From Nocardia sp. NBC_01329 (GTDB taxonomy: Bacteria > Actinomycetota > Actinomycetes > Mycobacteriales > Mycobacteriaceae), in assembly GCF_035956715.1 (NCBI RefSeq), contig NZ_CP108381.1, forward strand, positions 2,790,001 to 2,854,000: DNA of 64,000 bases. The letters run 5' to 3'. The translations under genes were made by a program, and so were the position numbers. Of the stretch, positions 16,923-26,090 are shown piece by piece. Position 1 is the first letter of the stretch, and every line of letters begins with the position of its first letter. Below the pieces are notes generated by a model. That model had not been told where the DNA came from. It worked only from the letters and a program-made list of their open reading frames with translations, and ran no database searches.

Positions 16923-17047
16923 ACAATGTCCCCGGTGCGGGCCGTCAGGTTCGCCGACTCCCCCACCGGGTCGACCAGCCGTTGCAGATGCGGCAGCGTC
17001 GAACCACCCTCCAACTGCACCGTCACCGCAGCCCGTAGCGCATTATC
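16913..17047 (-). pseudogene. Remnant of IclR-family regulator (effector-domain start)
   Basis: About 45 codons on the minus strand read NALRAAVTVQLEGG, then TLPHLQRLVDPVGESANLTA and RTGDIVHAAPG. This matches the beginning of an IclR effector-binding domain, where a conserved PHLxxLVxxTGExxNL block occurs. No helix-turn-helix lies upstream and no rest of the domain follows, since the sequence beyond is the LysM-esterase gene. IclR genes commonly sit divergent to gentisate operons, which is exactly this position. I infer that the regulator was deleted and only this fragment remains. Confidence 0.5.
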
Positions 17048-17161
17048 CGCGCCGGTCCCGGCGTACGCCGGGACATCTTCGGTTCCGTGTTGCCCATACG
17101 ACTCGTTCTGCTCTCCAGAATTACATGTTCTGCTGGCTCGGCAGGCGCCACTGTAGGCTAT

Positions 17162-18319
17162 ATGAGCACCACTGACACCCCCGTCCGCCTGCAGGCGGTT
17201 ACGGCGCCGAACCAGCCGGAGGTCACTCCCGCCCTCGAAGAGCTGTACCGCGGCTTCGAACAGGAGTTGCTGGTTCCGCTGTGGACCGAGATCGGTGATC
17301 TGATGCCGGCGCATCCGCGCTCGCGGGCGGTGCCGCATCTGTGGCGGTGGAAGAATCTGCTGCGACTGGCCGCTCAGGCTGGGGATATCGTGCCGGTCGG
17401 TCGCGGGGGTGAGCGGCGGGCGATCGCGCTGGCGAATCCCGCGCTCGCGGGGCGGCCGTTCGCGACGCCGACGTTGTGGGCCGCAATCCAGTATCTGATG
17501 CCCGGCGAAGATGCCCCGGAGCATCGCCACACCCAGCACGCCTTCCGTTTCGTGGTCGAGGGCTCAGGTGTGTGGACCGTGGTCGGCGGCACCGGCGATG
17601 TGCCGAACGGCGACGCCGTCCCGATGCGCCGCGGCGACTTCCTGCCGCAGGCCGGCTGGAACTGGCACGCGCACCACAACGCGACCTCGGAGCCGATGGC
17701 CTGGATCGACGGGCTGGACATCCCATTCCAGTACGTCGTGGAATCGCAGTTCTTCCAGTTCGGACGGGAGGAGATCAGTACGGCCGAGCGGACCACGCCG
17801 GATCGGTCGCGGTCCGAGCGGCTGTGGGGTCATCCGGGTCTGCGGCCGCTGTCGGTGGGCGAGGTCGCGCCGGGGTCGCCGCTGCTGGCCTACAAGTGGG
17901 AGCACACCGACGCCGCGCTCAATGATCAGTTGCTGCTGGAGCAGGAGGGGTACGGCGGCACCGTCGAACCCGGGCACGCGGCGGTGCGGTTCTCGAACCC
18001 GCACAACGGCACCGATGTACTGCCGACCATCCGCGCGGAGTTCCACCGGATCGCCCGCGGCACCGAGACCACTCCGGCCCGCGAGACCGGGTCGTCGGTC
18101 TACCAGGTGTTCGACGGTTCCGGCACGGTGACCGTGGGCGGTGAGTCCTGGTCGGTCACCCGGGGCGATCTGTTCGTCGTTCCGTCGTGGGAACCCTTTT
18201 CCGCCAGATCGGAAGCCGGTGCGACCGACTCCGATTCCGGCGCGCTCGACCTCTTCCGCTTCTCGGACGCGCCCGTGTTCGAGGCATTGCAGCTCAACCG
18301 TCAGGAGACCATCCGATGA
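17162..18319 (+). CDS. nagI: Gentisate 1,2-dioxygenase
   Basis: A 385-residue bicupin dioxygenase that opens the ring of gentisate to maleylpyruvate using Fe(II) and O2. The N-terminal cupin holds the iron ligands in PEHRHTQHAFRF (His121, His123) and in WNWHAHHNA. The second cupin (PGHAAVRFSNPHNGTD, then GSGTVTVGGESW) lacks a clear metal triad, as in the family. The ATG at 17162 is used; a GTAGG lies 7 bases upstream. It is the first gene of a four-gene catabolic operon and overlaps the next start (ATGA). Confidence 0.92.
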   Translation: MSTTDTPVRLQAVTAPNQPEVTPALEELYRGFEQELLVPLWTEIGDLMPAHPRSRAVPHLWRWKNLLRLAAQAGDIVPVGRGGERRAIALANPALAGRPFATPTLWAAIQYLMPGEDAPEHRHTQHAFRFVVEGSGVWTVVGGTGDVPNGDAVPMRRGDFLPQAGWNWHAHHNATSEPMAWIDGLDIPFQYVVESQFFQFGREEISTAERTTPDRSRSERLWGHPGLRPLSVGEVAPGSPLLAYKWEHTDAALNDQLLLEQEGYGGTVEPGHAAVRFSNPHNGTDVLPTIRAEFHRIARGTETTPARETGSSVYQVFDGSGTVTVGGESWSVTRGDLFVVPSWEPFSARSEAGATDSDSGALDLFRFSDAPVFEALQLNRQETIR

Positions 18320-19146
18320 AACTCGCCACTCTCCGCGTCGACGGCGGCACTCGCGCGGTCCGTCTCGACGGTGACACCCTGGTCGACCTCGGCTGCGACG
18401 ACCTCGGTGCGCTGTTCGCCCAGGACGAGTGGGCCACCGTCGCCGCGAACGCGTCCGGCGTGACCTGGCCGGCCGCGGGCGCCGACTTCGCTCCTGTCGT
18501 GCCGAACCCGTCGAAGGTGATCTGTGTCGGCCACAACTACACCGACCACATCAAGGAGATGGGACGCGAACTCCCCAGCTACCCGACGCTTTTCCCGAAG
18601 TTCGCCGACAGCCTCATCGGCGCGAACGATCCGATCGTGAAACCCGCTGAGACCGATGCCCTGGACTGGGAGGTCGAGCTGGTGGTCGTGGTCGGCAAGC
18701 CGGTGCGCCGGGCCGACGAGGCGGAGGCCGCCGACGCTATCGCGGGCTTCACGGTGATGAACGATGTGTCGGTGCGGGACTGGCAGTTCCGGACCATCGA
18801 GTGGACGCAGGGCAAGATCTGGGATTCCTCCACGCCGGTCGGTCCCTATGTCGTGACCCCCGACGAGGTCGGCGGGGTCCGGCCGGCGCTCGAGGTGGAG
18901 ACACTGGTCGACGGTGCGGTCATGCAGCACGACGACACCGGGACACTGCTGTTCGATCCGGTACGTCTGGTGCAGTACGTTTCGACGGTTATCCGGCTGA
19001 ATCCGGGCGATATGATCGCCACCGGGACACCGGCGGGGGTCGGCCATGCCCGGGACCCGAAGGTGTACCTGGTCGGCGGTGAGACGGTGGTGACGCGGAT
19101 CGCCGGGCTCGGGGCGTGCACGAACAAGGTCGTGCAGGCGTCGTGA
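18316..19146 (+). CDS. nagK: Fumarylpyruvate hydrolase (FAH family)
   Basis: A 276-residue fumarylacetoacetate-hydrolase-fold enzyme. CVGHNYTDHIKEMG near residues 72-85, the metal ligands in DWEVELVVVVG and NDVSVRDWQ, and the substrate-loop Gly-Thr-Pro in IATGTPAGVG are all present. In the gentisate pathway it splits fumarylpyruvate into fumarate and pyruvate. Its ATG overlaps the dioxygenase stop (ATGA) and its stop overlaps the isomerase start (GTGA), so the three genes are translationally coupled. Confidence 0.9.
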   Translation: MKLATLRVDGGTRAVRLDGDTLVDLGCDDLGALFAQDEWATVAANASGVTWPAAGADFAPVVPNPSKVICVGHNYTDHIKEMGRELPSYPTLFPKFADSLIGANDPIVKPAETDALDWEVELVVVVGKPVRRADEAEAADAIAGFTVMNDVSVRDWQFRTIEWTQGKIWDSSTPVGPYVVTPDEVGGVRPALEVETLVDGAVMQHDDTGTLLFDPVRLVQYVSTVIRLNPGDMIATGTPAGVGHARDPKVYLVGGETVVTRIAGLGACTNKVVQAS

Positions 19147-19769
19147 CCGCGCGTACGCACGGGGACGTGCTGAAGTGGGTCGAGCACGGAACGGGGCTGT
19201 TCGTCACGCAGGTGGCGGTGCTCGGCGAGCAGGAGATGTCACAGGCGAGCATCTTGCCGGGTTGGACGCGAAAACACCTGGTGGCGCATGTGGCCGCCAA
19301 CGCGGACGCGCTCGGCAACCTCGTGTACTGGGCCCGGACGGGTGAGCGGACGCCGATGTATTCCTCGGCGGACCAGCGCGTTGCCGATATCGAATCCGGC
19401 GCGAAGCTCCGGCATACCGAACTGGTGGCGTGGCTCAACATGTCGGTGCACAAGCTGGGCGTCGCTCTGGACGCCCTGACCGGCGAGCAGTGGCGCACCG
19501 AAGTCGTCACCGCTCAGGGCCGGACCGTCCCGGCCACGGAGATCCCGTGGCTGCGGGCGCGCGAGGTGTGTGTCCATGCGGTCGACCTCGGCACGGGTAC
19601 TACCTTCGCGGACCTTCCGGACGATTTCCTCGCCAGGCTGATCGCCGATATCCGGGACAAACGCGGTCTCGACGGGAGCCTCGACGGTCCGCTGCCCGAG
19701 GTCGCCGCCTATCTCGCCGGTCGTCCCCATTCTCTCGCCGAAGTCCCCGACCTCGGCCCCTGGCTGTAG
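19143..19769 (+). CDS. nagL: Maleylpyruvate isomerase, mycothiol-dependent type
   Basis: A 208-residue DinB-like protein with the N-terminal bundle motif LPGWTRKHLVAHVAANADAL (residues 36-55), containing metal-ligand histidines, and a later REVCVHAVDLG with another ligand His. Actinobacterial enzymes of this family convert maleylpyruvate to fumarylpyruvate with mycothiol as cofactor instead of glutathione. Cofactor use is inferred from family. The GTG start overlaps the hydrolase stop. Confidence 0.9.
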   Translation: MTARTHGDVLKWVEHGTGLFVTQVAVLGEQEMSQASILPGWTRKHLVAHVAANADALGNLVYWARTGERTPMYSSADQRVADIESGAKLRHTELVAWLNMSVHKLGVALDALTGEQWRTEVVTAQGRTVPATEIPWLRAREVCVHAVDLGTGTTFADLPDDFLARLIADIRDKRGLDGSLDGPLPEVAAYLAGRPHSLAEVPDLGPWL

Positions 19770-19781
19770 AGGAGTTGCCAC

Positions 19782-21029
19782 GTGAGCACCCCTGACGTCG
19801 TTATCGTGGGCGGCGGAATCGGCGGACTGAGTACCGCTTTCGCACTGTCCCGCCTCGGGCTGCGGGTGCGGGTCCTGGAGCAGGCGAAGCAGTTCGGTGA
19901 GGTGGGCGCGGGTATCCAGCTCGCCCCGAACTGCACCCGCATCCTGAACGACTACGGTCTCCTCGACGAGGCGAAGGCCCGCGGTGTCGTGCCCGATCGA
20001 ATGGTGATGCGGGACGCGGTCGACGGGAGTGAACTGACCTCGCTCGACCTGCGCGATCTCGAACTCGAGTACGGGTTCCCGTATCTGGTCATCCATCGCA
20101 GTGATCTGCACGCGCTGTTCCTGGATGCGTGCCGGGACGCCGAGGTCGAGCTGCTCACCGAGCAGCGAGTGGTGTCGTATGCGCAGGACACCGGGAAGGC
20201 CACCGCGACAACGCAGGCCGGCGCGGATCACGAGGCGAATATCGTGATCGCGGCGGATGGGCTGCATTCCGTCGCCCGCAAGCTCTTCGTCGACGACCAG
20301 CCGGTTTCGTCGGCATATGTGGCTTACCGCGGAACCGTACCGATCGCTGAGGTGGACCGGCCGGTCGACCTTTCCGAAGTGGTCGTATACGTCGGTCCGC
20401 GTTGTCATTTCGTTCACTACGGATTGCGCGGTGGCGATCTGCTCAACCAGGTCGCCGTGTTCGAATCGCCCAAGGCGCGCGCCGGTCTCGACGACTGGGG
20501 CACCCCGGACGAACTCGATACGGCTTTCTCCCAGACCTGCGATTTCGTCCAGCAGCGCCTGCCGCATATGTGGCGGGACAAATGGTGGCGGATGTACGAC
20601 CGCGACCCGATCGACACCTGGGTCGACGGGCGGGTCGCCCTGCTCGGCGATGCCGCCCATCCACCGTTGCAGTACATGGCGCAGGGCGCGATCATGGCGA
20701 TCGAGGACGGGTGGGTGCTCGCCGAACATGTGCGACGGCTGCGGACCGCGGACGGTGTCGTCGACTGGACGGGTGCGCTCGCAGCCTACGAGGCGGTCCG
20801 GCCGCAACACTGTCGCCGGGTGGTTCTCACGGCTCGGGTGTGGGGTGAACTGTGGCATCTGGACGGCATCCGGCGCGCACAACGTAATGCGCTGCTGCGG
20901 AAGCGCTCAGTCGGCGACTATTCGTTCACCGACTGGGTTTACGGACCGACGGCGCTGTTCCCCGAGGACGAACCCGCGATGTTCGAGTCGATCCCCCTCG
21001 CCTCGGCCGATCGGATGACGGACGGGTAG
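19782..21029 (+). CDS. FAD-dependent 3-hydroxybenzoate 6-hydroxylase-type monooxygenase
   Basis: A 415-residue class A flavoprotein monooxygenase. It has the dinucleotide-binding GGGIGGLSTAFALSRLG at 10-26, the DG motif (IAADGLHSVARKL) and the second FAD motif VDGRVALLGDAAHPP. Sequence blocks such as GEVGAGIQLAPN and PLQYMAQGA follow the 3-hydroxybenzoate 6-hydroxylase subgroup. Placed in the gentisate operon, it would supply gentisate from 3-hydroxybenzoate using NADH. The GTG at 19782 follows GAGGAG. A salicylate 5-hydroxylating role is less likely because those enzymes are usually multicomponent. Confidence 0.85.
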   Translation: MSTPDVVIVGGGIGGLSTAFALSRLGLRVRVLEQAKQFGEVGAGIQLAPNCTRILNDYGLLDEAKARGVVPDRMVMRDAVDGSELTSLDLRDLELEYGFPYLVIHRSDLHALFLDACRDAEVELLTEQRVVSYAQDTGKATATTQAGADHEANIVIAADGLHSVARKLFVDDQPVSSAYVAYRGTVPIAEVDRPVDLSEVVVYVGPRCHFVHYGLRGGDLLNQVAVFESPKARAGLDDWGTPDELDTAFSQTCDFVQQRLPHMWRDKWWRMYDRDPIDTWVDGRVALLGDAAHPPLQYMAQGAIMAIEDGWVLAEHVRRLRTADGVVDWTGALAAYEAVRPQHCRRVVLTARVWGELWHLDGIRRAQRNALLRKRSVGDYSFTDWVYGPTALFPEDEPAMFESIPLASADRMTDG

Positions 21030-21268
21030 GCGGCCGCTCCGGCGTGCGGCACCTCGGCTACCTTGCCGCAACCACGCCCAGCGCAGTAATGTGGTGCTCG
21101 TCACAGTTGATTGCTTGGGGCATGCCGGTATCGAAAATGCCGCAGGTGGGTAGTGGATGCCGCGCAAGGACAGGAATTGCAATCGGCTGCTCACCCGCAT
21201 TCGGTCGCAACGAGGCGCCCGAGGAGGGCCCATCTGGAACGGGGACAGTTGCACCGAGGAGAACGGTC

Positions 21269-21631
21269 ATGTCCGGTTTGGTACGCAAGAATTTTGATTC
21301 GCCCGAGGAAACCCGCCCGTTCGAAGAGGGCAAGGGCAAACTCGATCTGGTCGAGCTCGACGCCGGCCCGGTGGGACGGGCGGTGTTCGAACCCGGTTGG
21401 CGGTGGTCGGAACATGTCAAGCCGATCGCCGGGACCGACAGCTGCCAGGCGCCCCATATGGGCTACTGCGTCTCCGGACACCTGGCAGTGGTCATGGACG
21501 ACGGCGAGAAACAGGACTACGGCCCCGGTGATTTCATGATCGTTCCGCCCGGGCACGACGCCTGGACAGTCGGCGACGAGGCCTGCGTCATGATCGACTG
21601 GCAGGGAGTCGCCGACTACGCCAAGCGGTGA
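21269..21631 (+). CDS. Small cupin-domain protein
   Basis: A 120-residue single cupin: HVKPIAGTDSCQAPHMGYCV, then SGHLAVVMDDGEKQDYGPGD, then MIVPPGHDAWTVGDE give the two cupin motifs. The metal-binding residues are only partly conserved. The ATG at 21269 follows CGAGGAG. It stands alone between the gentisate operon and the convergent acyl-CoA ligase, with a 239-base upstream gap holding no recognisable gene. Function unknown. Confidence 0.8.
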   Translation: MSGLVRKNFDSPEETRPFEEGKGKLDLVELDAGPVGRAVFEPGWRWSEHVKPIAGTDSCQAPHMGYCVSGHLAVVMDDGEKQDYGPGDFMIVPPGHDAWTVGDEACVMIDWQGVADYAKR

Positions 21632-21688
21632 GAGCCGAGGTCGACGCCTACTCTGCCGCCTTCGAGCTCCACCCGGGCCCAGCTGAGA

Positions 21689-23242
21689 TCAATTCACCTG
21701 GCGTCCGCGACCACCCCAGTACGGTGCGCGCAGTTTGAACTTCTGCAGCTTGCCGGTCGCGGTCCGGGCCAGCTCGTGACGGAATTCCACCGAGGTCGGC
21801 GCCTTGTAGCCGGCCAGCCGCTCTTTGCACCAGGCGATCAACTCCGATTCGGTCGCATTGTCCGCTTCGGCGTCCGGACTCAGCACGACCAGCGCTTTTA
21901 TCGTCTCGCCCCATTTCTCACTCGGCACCGCGATCACGGCCACCTCGGCCACAGCGGGATGGGAGAACAGGCAGTCCTCGACTTCGATCGAGGAGACGTT
22001 CTCACCGCCGGTGATGATCACGTCCTTCTTGCGATCGGCGATGGTCAGGTAACCGCCGTCATCGATGATGCCGCCGTCGCCGGTGTGGAACCATCCCCCG
22101 GACAGTGCTTCCGCGCTCTCCGCGGGCCTGTCCCAGTAGCCCTCCATCACCACGTTGGACCGAGCCAGCACCTCCCCCGCACCCTCCTCGGTCTCTTCGA
22201 CCCGCAGGCGGACGCCCAGGGCCGGGGCGCCGGCGCGGGTCAGTTTCGCTGCCCTGACCTCAGGGTCGAGATCGTCCCATTCCGCGCGCGAACGGTTGAC
22301 AGTCAGCAGCGGCGAGGTCTCGGTCAGACCGTAGATCTGGATGAACTCCCAGCCGAGTTCCTGTTCGACTCGGGCGACGGTCTGCGTCGGCGGCGGCGCG
22401 CCGGCCATGATGATCCGCACCCGGCCGCGGCCGGGGATCTTCCCTTCCCATGTCTGGGCGGCCTCGAGGACCGCGGCCGCGACCGCGGGCGCCGCGCACA
22501 TCACCGTGACTCCGTGATCGCGCACCCGGCGCAGGATCTCGGCGCCGTCGATTTTGCGCAAGACGATGTGCTGGGCGCCGACGCCGGTCATCGCGAAGGG
22601 CATACCCCAGCCGTTCGCGTGGAACATCGGGAGGGTGTGCAGGTAGACGTCGCGGTCGCTGATGGTGGCGTGTAGTCCGAAGGTGGCCGCGTTGACCCAG
22701 ATATTGCGATGGGTGATCTGGACGCCTTTCGGGCGGGCGGTGGTGCCGGAGGTGTAGTTGATGGTGGCGGTGGCGGATTCGTCCGGCTCCCACGGCCGCG
22801 GCAGTGCGCCCGGGGCGGCGTAGAGGTCGTCGTCGGAACCCAGTACGAATGTGTGCTCGCATTCGATCTCGCCGAGCGATTCCGCGAGTTCCGGATCCAC
22901 GTACAGGACACGGGCGCCGGAATCCTCGACGATGAACCGCACCTCGTCGGGGCGCAGCCGGAAATTGATCGGGACCAGTACCCGGCCCCACCCGCTCACC
23001 CCGAAGAACGAGGTCAGCAACCGGCTCGCATTGTGGCTGACGATAGCGACCCGTTCACCGGTGCCGATGCCGAGTTCGTCGAGCCGGGCCGCCTGCCTGC
23101 GGGCGAGATCGGCGACCTGGGAGTAGGTCAGCGAGCCCTGAGGCCGGGCCGGCTGGGTAGGTTCGTCGACGACACCGATCCGGTCGCCGTACACGGTTTC
23201 AGCGCGGTCGAGGAAATCGGGGACGGTGAGCGGGACGAACAT
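21689..23242 (-). CDS. Acyl-CoA synthetase / AMP-dependent ligase
   Basis: A 517-residue ANL-superfamily ligase with all core motifs: P-loop YTSGTTARPKGV, IYGLTETSP, GWFHTGDGG, the hinge DRKKDVIITGGENVSS and the C-terminal catalytic lysine in TATGKLQKF. It activates a carboxylic acid through an acyl-AMP to the CoA ester. The close match to medium- or long-chain fatty-acid ligases is by motif style only. The ATG follows TAGGAGGG. It stands alone, and the 206-base gap to the thiZ stop holds nothing I can identify. Confidence 0.9.
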   Translation of the reverse strand: MFVPLTVPDFLDRAETVYGDRIGVVDEPTQPARPQGSLTYSQVADLARRQAARLDELGIGTGERVAIVSHNASRLLTSFFGVSGWGRVLVPINFRLRPDEVRFIVEDSGARVLYVDPELAESLGEIECEHTFVLGSDDDLYAAPGALPRPWEPDESATATINYTSGTTARPKGVQITHRNIWVNAATFGLHATISDRDVYLHTLPMFHANGWGMPFAMTGVGAQHIVLRKIDGAEILRRVRDHGVTVMCAAPAVAAAVLEAAQTWEGKIPGRGRVRIIMAGAPPPTQTVARVEQELGWEFIQIYGLTETSPLLTVNRSRAEWDDLDPEVRAAKLTRAGAPALGVRLRVEETEEGAGEVLARSNVVMEGYWDRPAESAEALSGGWFHTGDGGIIDDGGYLTIADRKKDVIITGGENVSSIEVEDCLFSHPAVAEVAVIAVPSEKWGETIKALVVLSPDAEADNATESELIAWCKERLAGYKAPTSVEFRHELARTATGKLQKFKLRAPYWGGRGRQVN

Positions 23243-23448
23243 GGCCCTCCTACGGATCTTGCGTGCGCCCAGGAGACAGATCTGCGGACCTTCCCGGTGG
23301 TCCGACGATTGTCTCCCTGAATCGGCCGCCGCGGGCCGGAATTCTTACGGCGGACCGGACACATTCCCGAATGCGCTGGTTCTGCTGCCGAGATCGCGGC
23401 TCGCACGGGCGGAGCGCCGAGGCGGGGCGACCGGCCCGGCGCGGGACC

Positions 23449-24258
23449 TCAGCGGTCCCGCTGAGCCAGGGCGTGGCGTGCTTCGTCGTGGAGCACGTCG
23501 AGAAGTTCCTGTTCCAAGGCGACGAACTCGGGTGTCGTGATCATCGACAGCTCCCGCGGCCGCGGGAGGTCGACGCGCACCTCGCGGCGCACGGTGGCCG
23601 GGCGCGCCGAGAGCACGATCACCCGGTCCGACAGGTATACCGCCTCACGGATGTCGTGGGTGATCATCAGCACCATCCACCGGTACCGCTGCCAGACATC
23701 CTGTAGCCACGCCTGCATCTCGGTGCGAGTCAGCGAGTCGAGTGCACCGAAAGGTTCGTCGAGCAACAGCAGTTCACGCTCCTGCACCACGGTCCGCAAC
23801 ATCGCCGCCCGCTGCCGCATACCGCCGGAGAGCTGGGACGGGCGGGCGTCCTCGAAACCGGACAGACCGAAAACGGGGAACAGTTCCCGGGCCCGGCGCC
23901 GGGCCTCCGGCTTCGGGACGCCGTGCACCTGCAGGCCCAAGATGGTGTTGTCGAGGACCGTACGCCACGGGAAGAGCAGATCCTTCTGCGGCATATAGGC
24001 GCAGTGCGCCGCGGTGGGCTCACCGTCGGTGCTGCCGAAATGGATACTGCCCGAATCGGGGGCCTCCAGGCCGGCCAGCATATTGAAGACGGTGCTCTTG
24101 CCGCAGCCGCTCGGGCCGATGACGGAGACGAACTCACCCGGCTGCGCGGTGAACGACACCCCGCCGAGGACCTGCCGGCCGGGGCGTCGCTTTCCCGGCT
24201 GCGGAAACGATTTGGTGAGGGCGTCGATGACGATCCGATTGCCGCGGGCGTCAGTCAC
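23449..24258 (-). CDS. thiZ: ABC transporter ATPase for thiamine precursor uptake
   Basis: A 269-residue ATPase of the nitrate/sulfonate/taurine type with Walker A GPSGCGKST, signature LSGGMRQRAAM, Walker B LLLLDEPFGALD and the switch His in MITHDIREA. It is the last gene of tenA-thiY-thiX-thiZ and overlaps thiX by 8 bases. The riboswitch and tenA upstream identify the substrate class as a pyrimidine thiamine precursor (HMP or formylaminopyrimidine). On its own the sequence could equally serve other small anions. Confidence 0.88.
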   Translation of the reverse strand: MTDARGNRIVIDALTKSFPQPGKRRPGRQVLGGVSFTAQPGEFVSVIGPSGCGKSTVFNMLAGLEAPDSGSIHFGSTDGEPTAAHCAYMPQKDLLFPWRTVLDNTILGLQVHGVPKPEARRRARELFPVFGLSGFEDARPSQLSGGMRQRAAMLRTVVQERELLLLDEPFGALDSLTRTEMQAWLQDVWQRYRWMVLMITHDIREAVYLSDRVIVLSARPATVRREVRVDLPRPRELSMITTPEFVALEQELLDVLHDEARHALAQRDR

Positions 24259-25090
24259 GCCGGCTCCTGCTCTCCGCGCGCGACCACGGTGCGACGATGC
24301 GTTCGATCGCGAAGGTCAGCAGGTACAGCGCGATACTGATGAGCGCGGTCACGAATACGGCTGCCAGCACCAGGTCGGTGCGGAAGGAGTTCTTCTGCAG
24401 GCTCATATAGATGCCGAGGCCCGCACTGGCGCCGACGTACTCGGCGAATACCGCGCCGACGACCGCGTAGGTGATGCCGATCCGTAGGGCTGTGAAGAAA
24501 CGCGGCACCGCGGACGGCAATCGCACATAGCGGAACACCTGGACACGTGTTGCGCCCATGCTGCGCAGCAGTGCGCCGGCCTCCCGGTCGGCCGCGGCGA
24601 ACCCCTCGATCAGCCCGATCGCCATCGGGAAGAAGGTGACGAGTGCGACGACGAGGACTTTCGGGAGCAGGCCGAATCCGAACCAGATGATCATCAACGG
24701 CGCTATCGCGATGATCGGCAGTGTCTGGGAGGCGACGAACAGTGGCACGAACGCGCGGCGCAGCCAGGGCGAGAAGTCGACCACCACAGCCAGCAGCCAG
24801 GCCAGGCTCAGCGAAACCGCGAAACCGGCCACAGTCACCTGCAGGGTGGCGGCGGCCTGGGTCGCGATTTCGTCGCGGTGTGCCCACCCCTGCTGCACGA
24901 CCCGCGCGGGAGACGGCAGGAGTTGGGGGCGGACCCCGCTGACCTCGACATAGATCTGCCACAGTGCGACAAGGACAGCCACGGTCACGACAGACGGTAT
25001 CGCCCAACCGATTCCGAACGTCGGACCGGTACCGGCGGCGGCCGGCGCCGCCTCGCGTTCGGAAGTGCTAGGGGGCGGCGAGGTAGTCAT
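24251..25090 (-). CDS. thiX: ABC transporter permease for thiamine precursor uptake
   Basis: A 279-residue permease of the binding-protein-dependent type. A Pro/Ala-rich N-terminus is followed by about six membrane segments. The cytoplasmic EAA loop is visible as EGFAAADREAGALLRSMGA followed by VFRYVRLPSAVP. It overlaps thiY by 23 bases and thiZ by 8, so the operon is tightly coupled. It pairs with ThiY and ThiZ to import a thiamine pyrimidine precursor. Confidence 0.88.
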   Translation of the reverse strand: MTTSPPPSTSEREAAPAAAGTGPTFGIGWAIPSVVTVAVLVALWQIYVEVSGVRPQLLPSPARVVQQGWAHRDEIATQAAATLQVTVAGFAVSLSLAWLLAVVVDFSPWLRRAFVPLFVASQTLPIIAIAPLMIIWFGFGLLPKVLVVALVTFFPMAIGLIEGFAAADREAGALLRSMGATRVQVFRYVRLPSAVPRFFTALRIGITYAVVGAVFAEYVGASAGLGIYMSLQKNSFRTDLVLAAVFVTALISIALYLLTFAIERIVAPWSRAESRSRRD

Positions 25091-26090
25091 CGGTGAAATA
25101 GCTCGACCAGTCGGGTTCCTCGGTCAGCGGGGTGCCGTCGGGACCGGTGAGCAGACCCTTCTCGTACAGAAAACCGGAGTTCGCGGCCCACTTCTCCCGG
25201 GTCTGGGCGCCGACCCGGCCGTCGGGGCCTTTCATGAACTGCTCGGCCAGCATGCGCTGACTCTCGAACACCAGGCCCTCGTCGTTGAACGCGCCGGGAT
25301 TGGCGTCGATGAGGTCCCGCGCCGCGGCATCCGGATTGTCGGCGGCGAACTGATACCCGCGTTGCAACGCCTGCACGAATTTTCGGGCCCGGTCGGGGTC
25401 GGCGGCCAGCCAATCCTGGTTGGCGTCGATCACGATGGCGTACGCGTCCGGAAAGCCGAAGTCGGTGTATCGGAAGTACCGCATCGGCGTGCCGTGGTGT
25501 TCGGCCTCGATACCTTCCCAGCCGAGGTAGGAGACGGTGAAGTCGGCTTTACCCGAGTAGACGGCCTCGTAGGCCGAAGTGCCCAGGGTGACCGTCGTGA
25601 ATTCACCCCGGCCACCGTCGTTGCGGATCACCTGCTGAAGTGCCTCCACCTCACCGGGGTCACCGAAACCGGCGTAGGTCTTGTCGTCCAGGTCCTTCGG
25701 GCGGGTGATATCGGTGCGGTCGGCTTTCACCCCGATTCCCGTCGCCCAGTGCTGCAACGGTGCGAGCACGGACAGGATGTGCGCACCCGAGGACCGGGCG
25801 AAGGTCGACGAATTATGGGTGCTGACGCCGAATTCGGCGTTCCCGGCGTCGATGACGGTATCGACGGCGGTGTTGTTGTACGGCAGGATCTGCACGTCCA
25901 GACCCGCCTCGGCGAAGTAGCCACGCTGCTGTGCGACGAACAGCCCCGAATGGTTGGTGTTCGGCGTCCAGTCCAGCGCGAAACGGATGGTCGCACCGGC
26001 ACCGGGTCCGCTGGTGCAGGCCGTGAGCGCGGACAGCGCGGCGACAGCCGCGACCGCTACGGCGAGAGCGCGGCGCAGGCGGCCGCTCAC
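25068..26090 (-). CDS. thiY: Thiamine-precursor-binding lipoprotein (NMT1/THI5-like)
   Basis: A 340-residue binding protein. The signal sequence ends in the lipobox LTAC with Cys25, so it is anchored to the outer face of the membrane. The mature part has the NMT1/THI5-like pattern: ALDWTPNTNHSGLFVAQQRG, then GNAEFGVSTHN and GFPDAYAIVID. It delivers N-formylaminopyrimidine or HMP to the ThiX/ThiZ transporter; the precise ligand is inference. The GTG start overlaps the tenA stop (GTGA). Confidence 0.9.
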   Translation of the reverse strand: MSGRLRRALAVAVAAVAALSALTACTSGPGAGATIRFALDWTPNTNHSGLFVAQQRGYFAEAGLDVQILPYNNTAVDTVIDAGNAEFGVSTHNSSTFARSSGAHILSVLAPLQHWATGIGVKADRTDITRPKDLDDKTYAGFGDPGEVEALQQVIRNDGGRGEFTTVTLGTSAYEAVYSGKADFTVSYLGWEGIEAEHHGTPMRYFRYTDFGFPDAYAIVIDANQDWLAADPDRARKFVQALQRGYQFAADNPDAAARDLIDANPGAFNDEGLVFESQRMLAEQFMKGPDGRVGAQTREKWAANSGFLYEKGLLTGPDGTPLTEEPDWSSYFTDDYLAAP

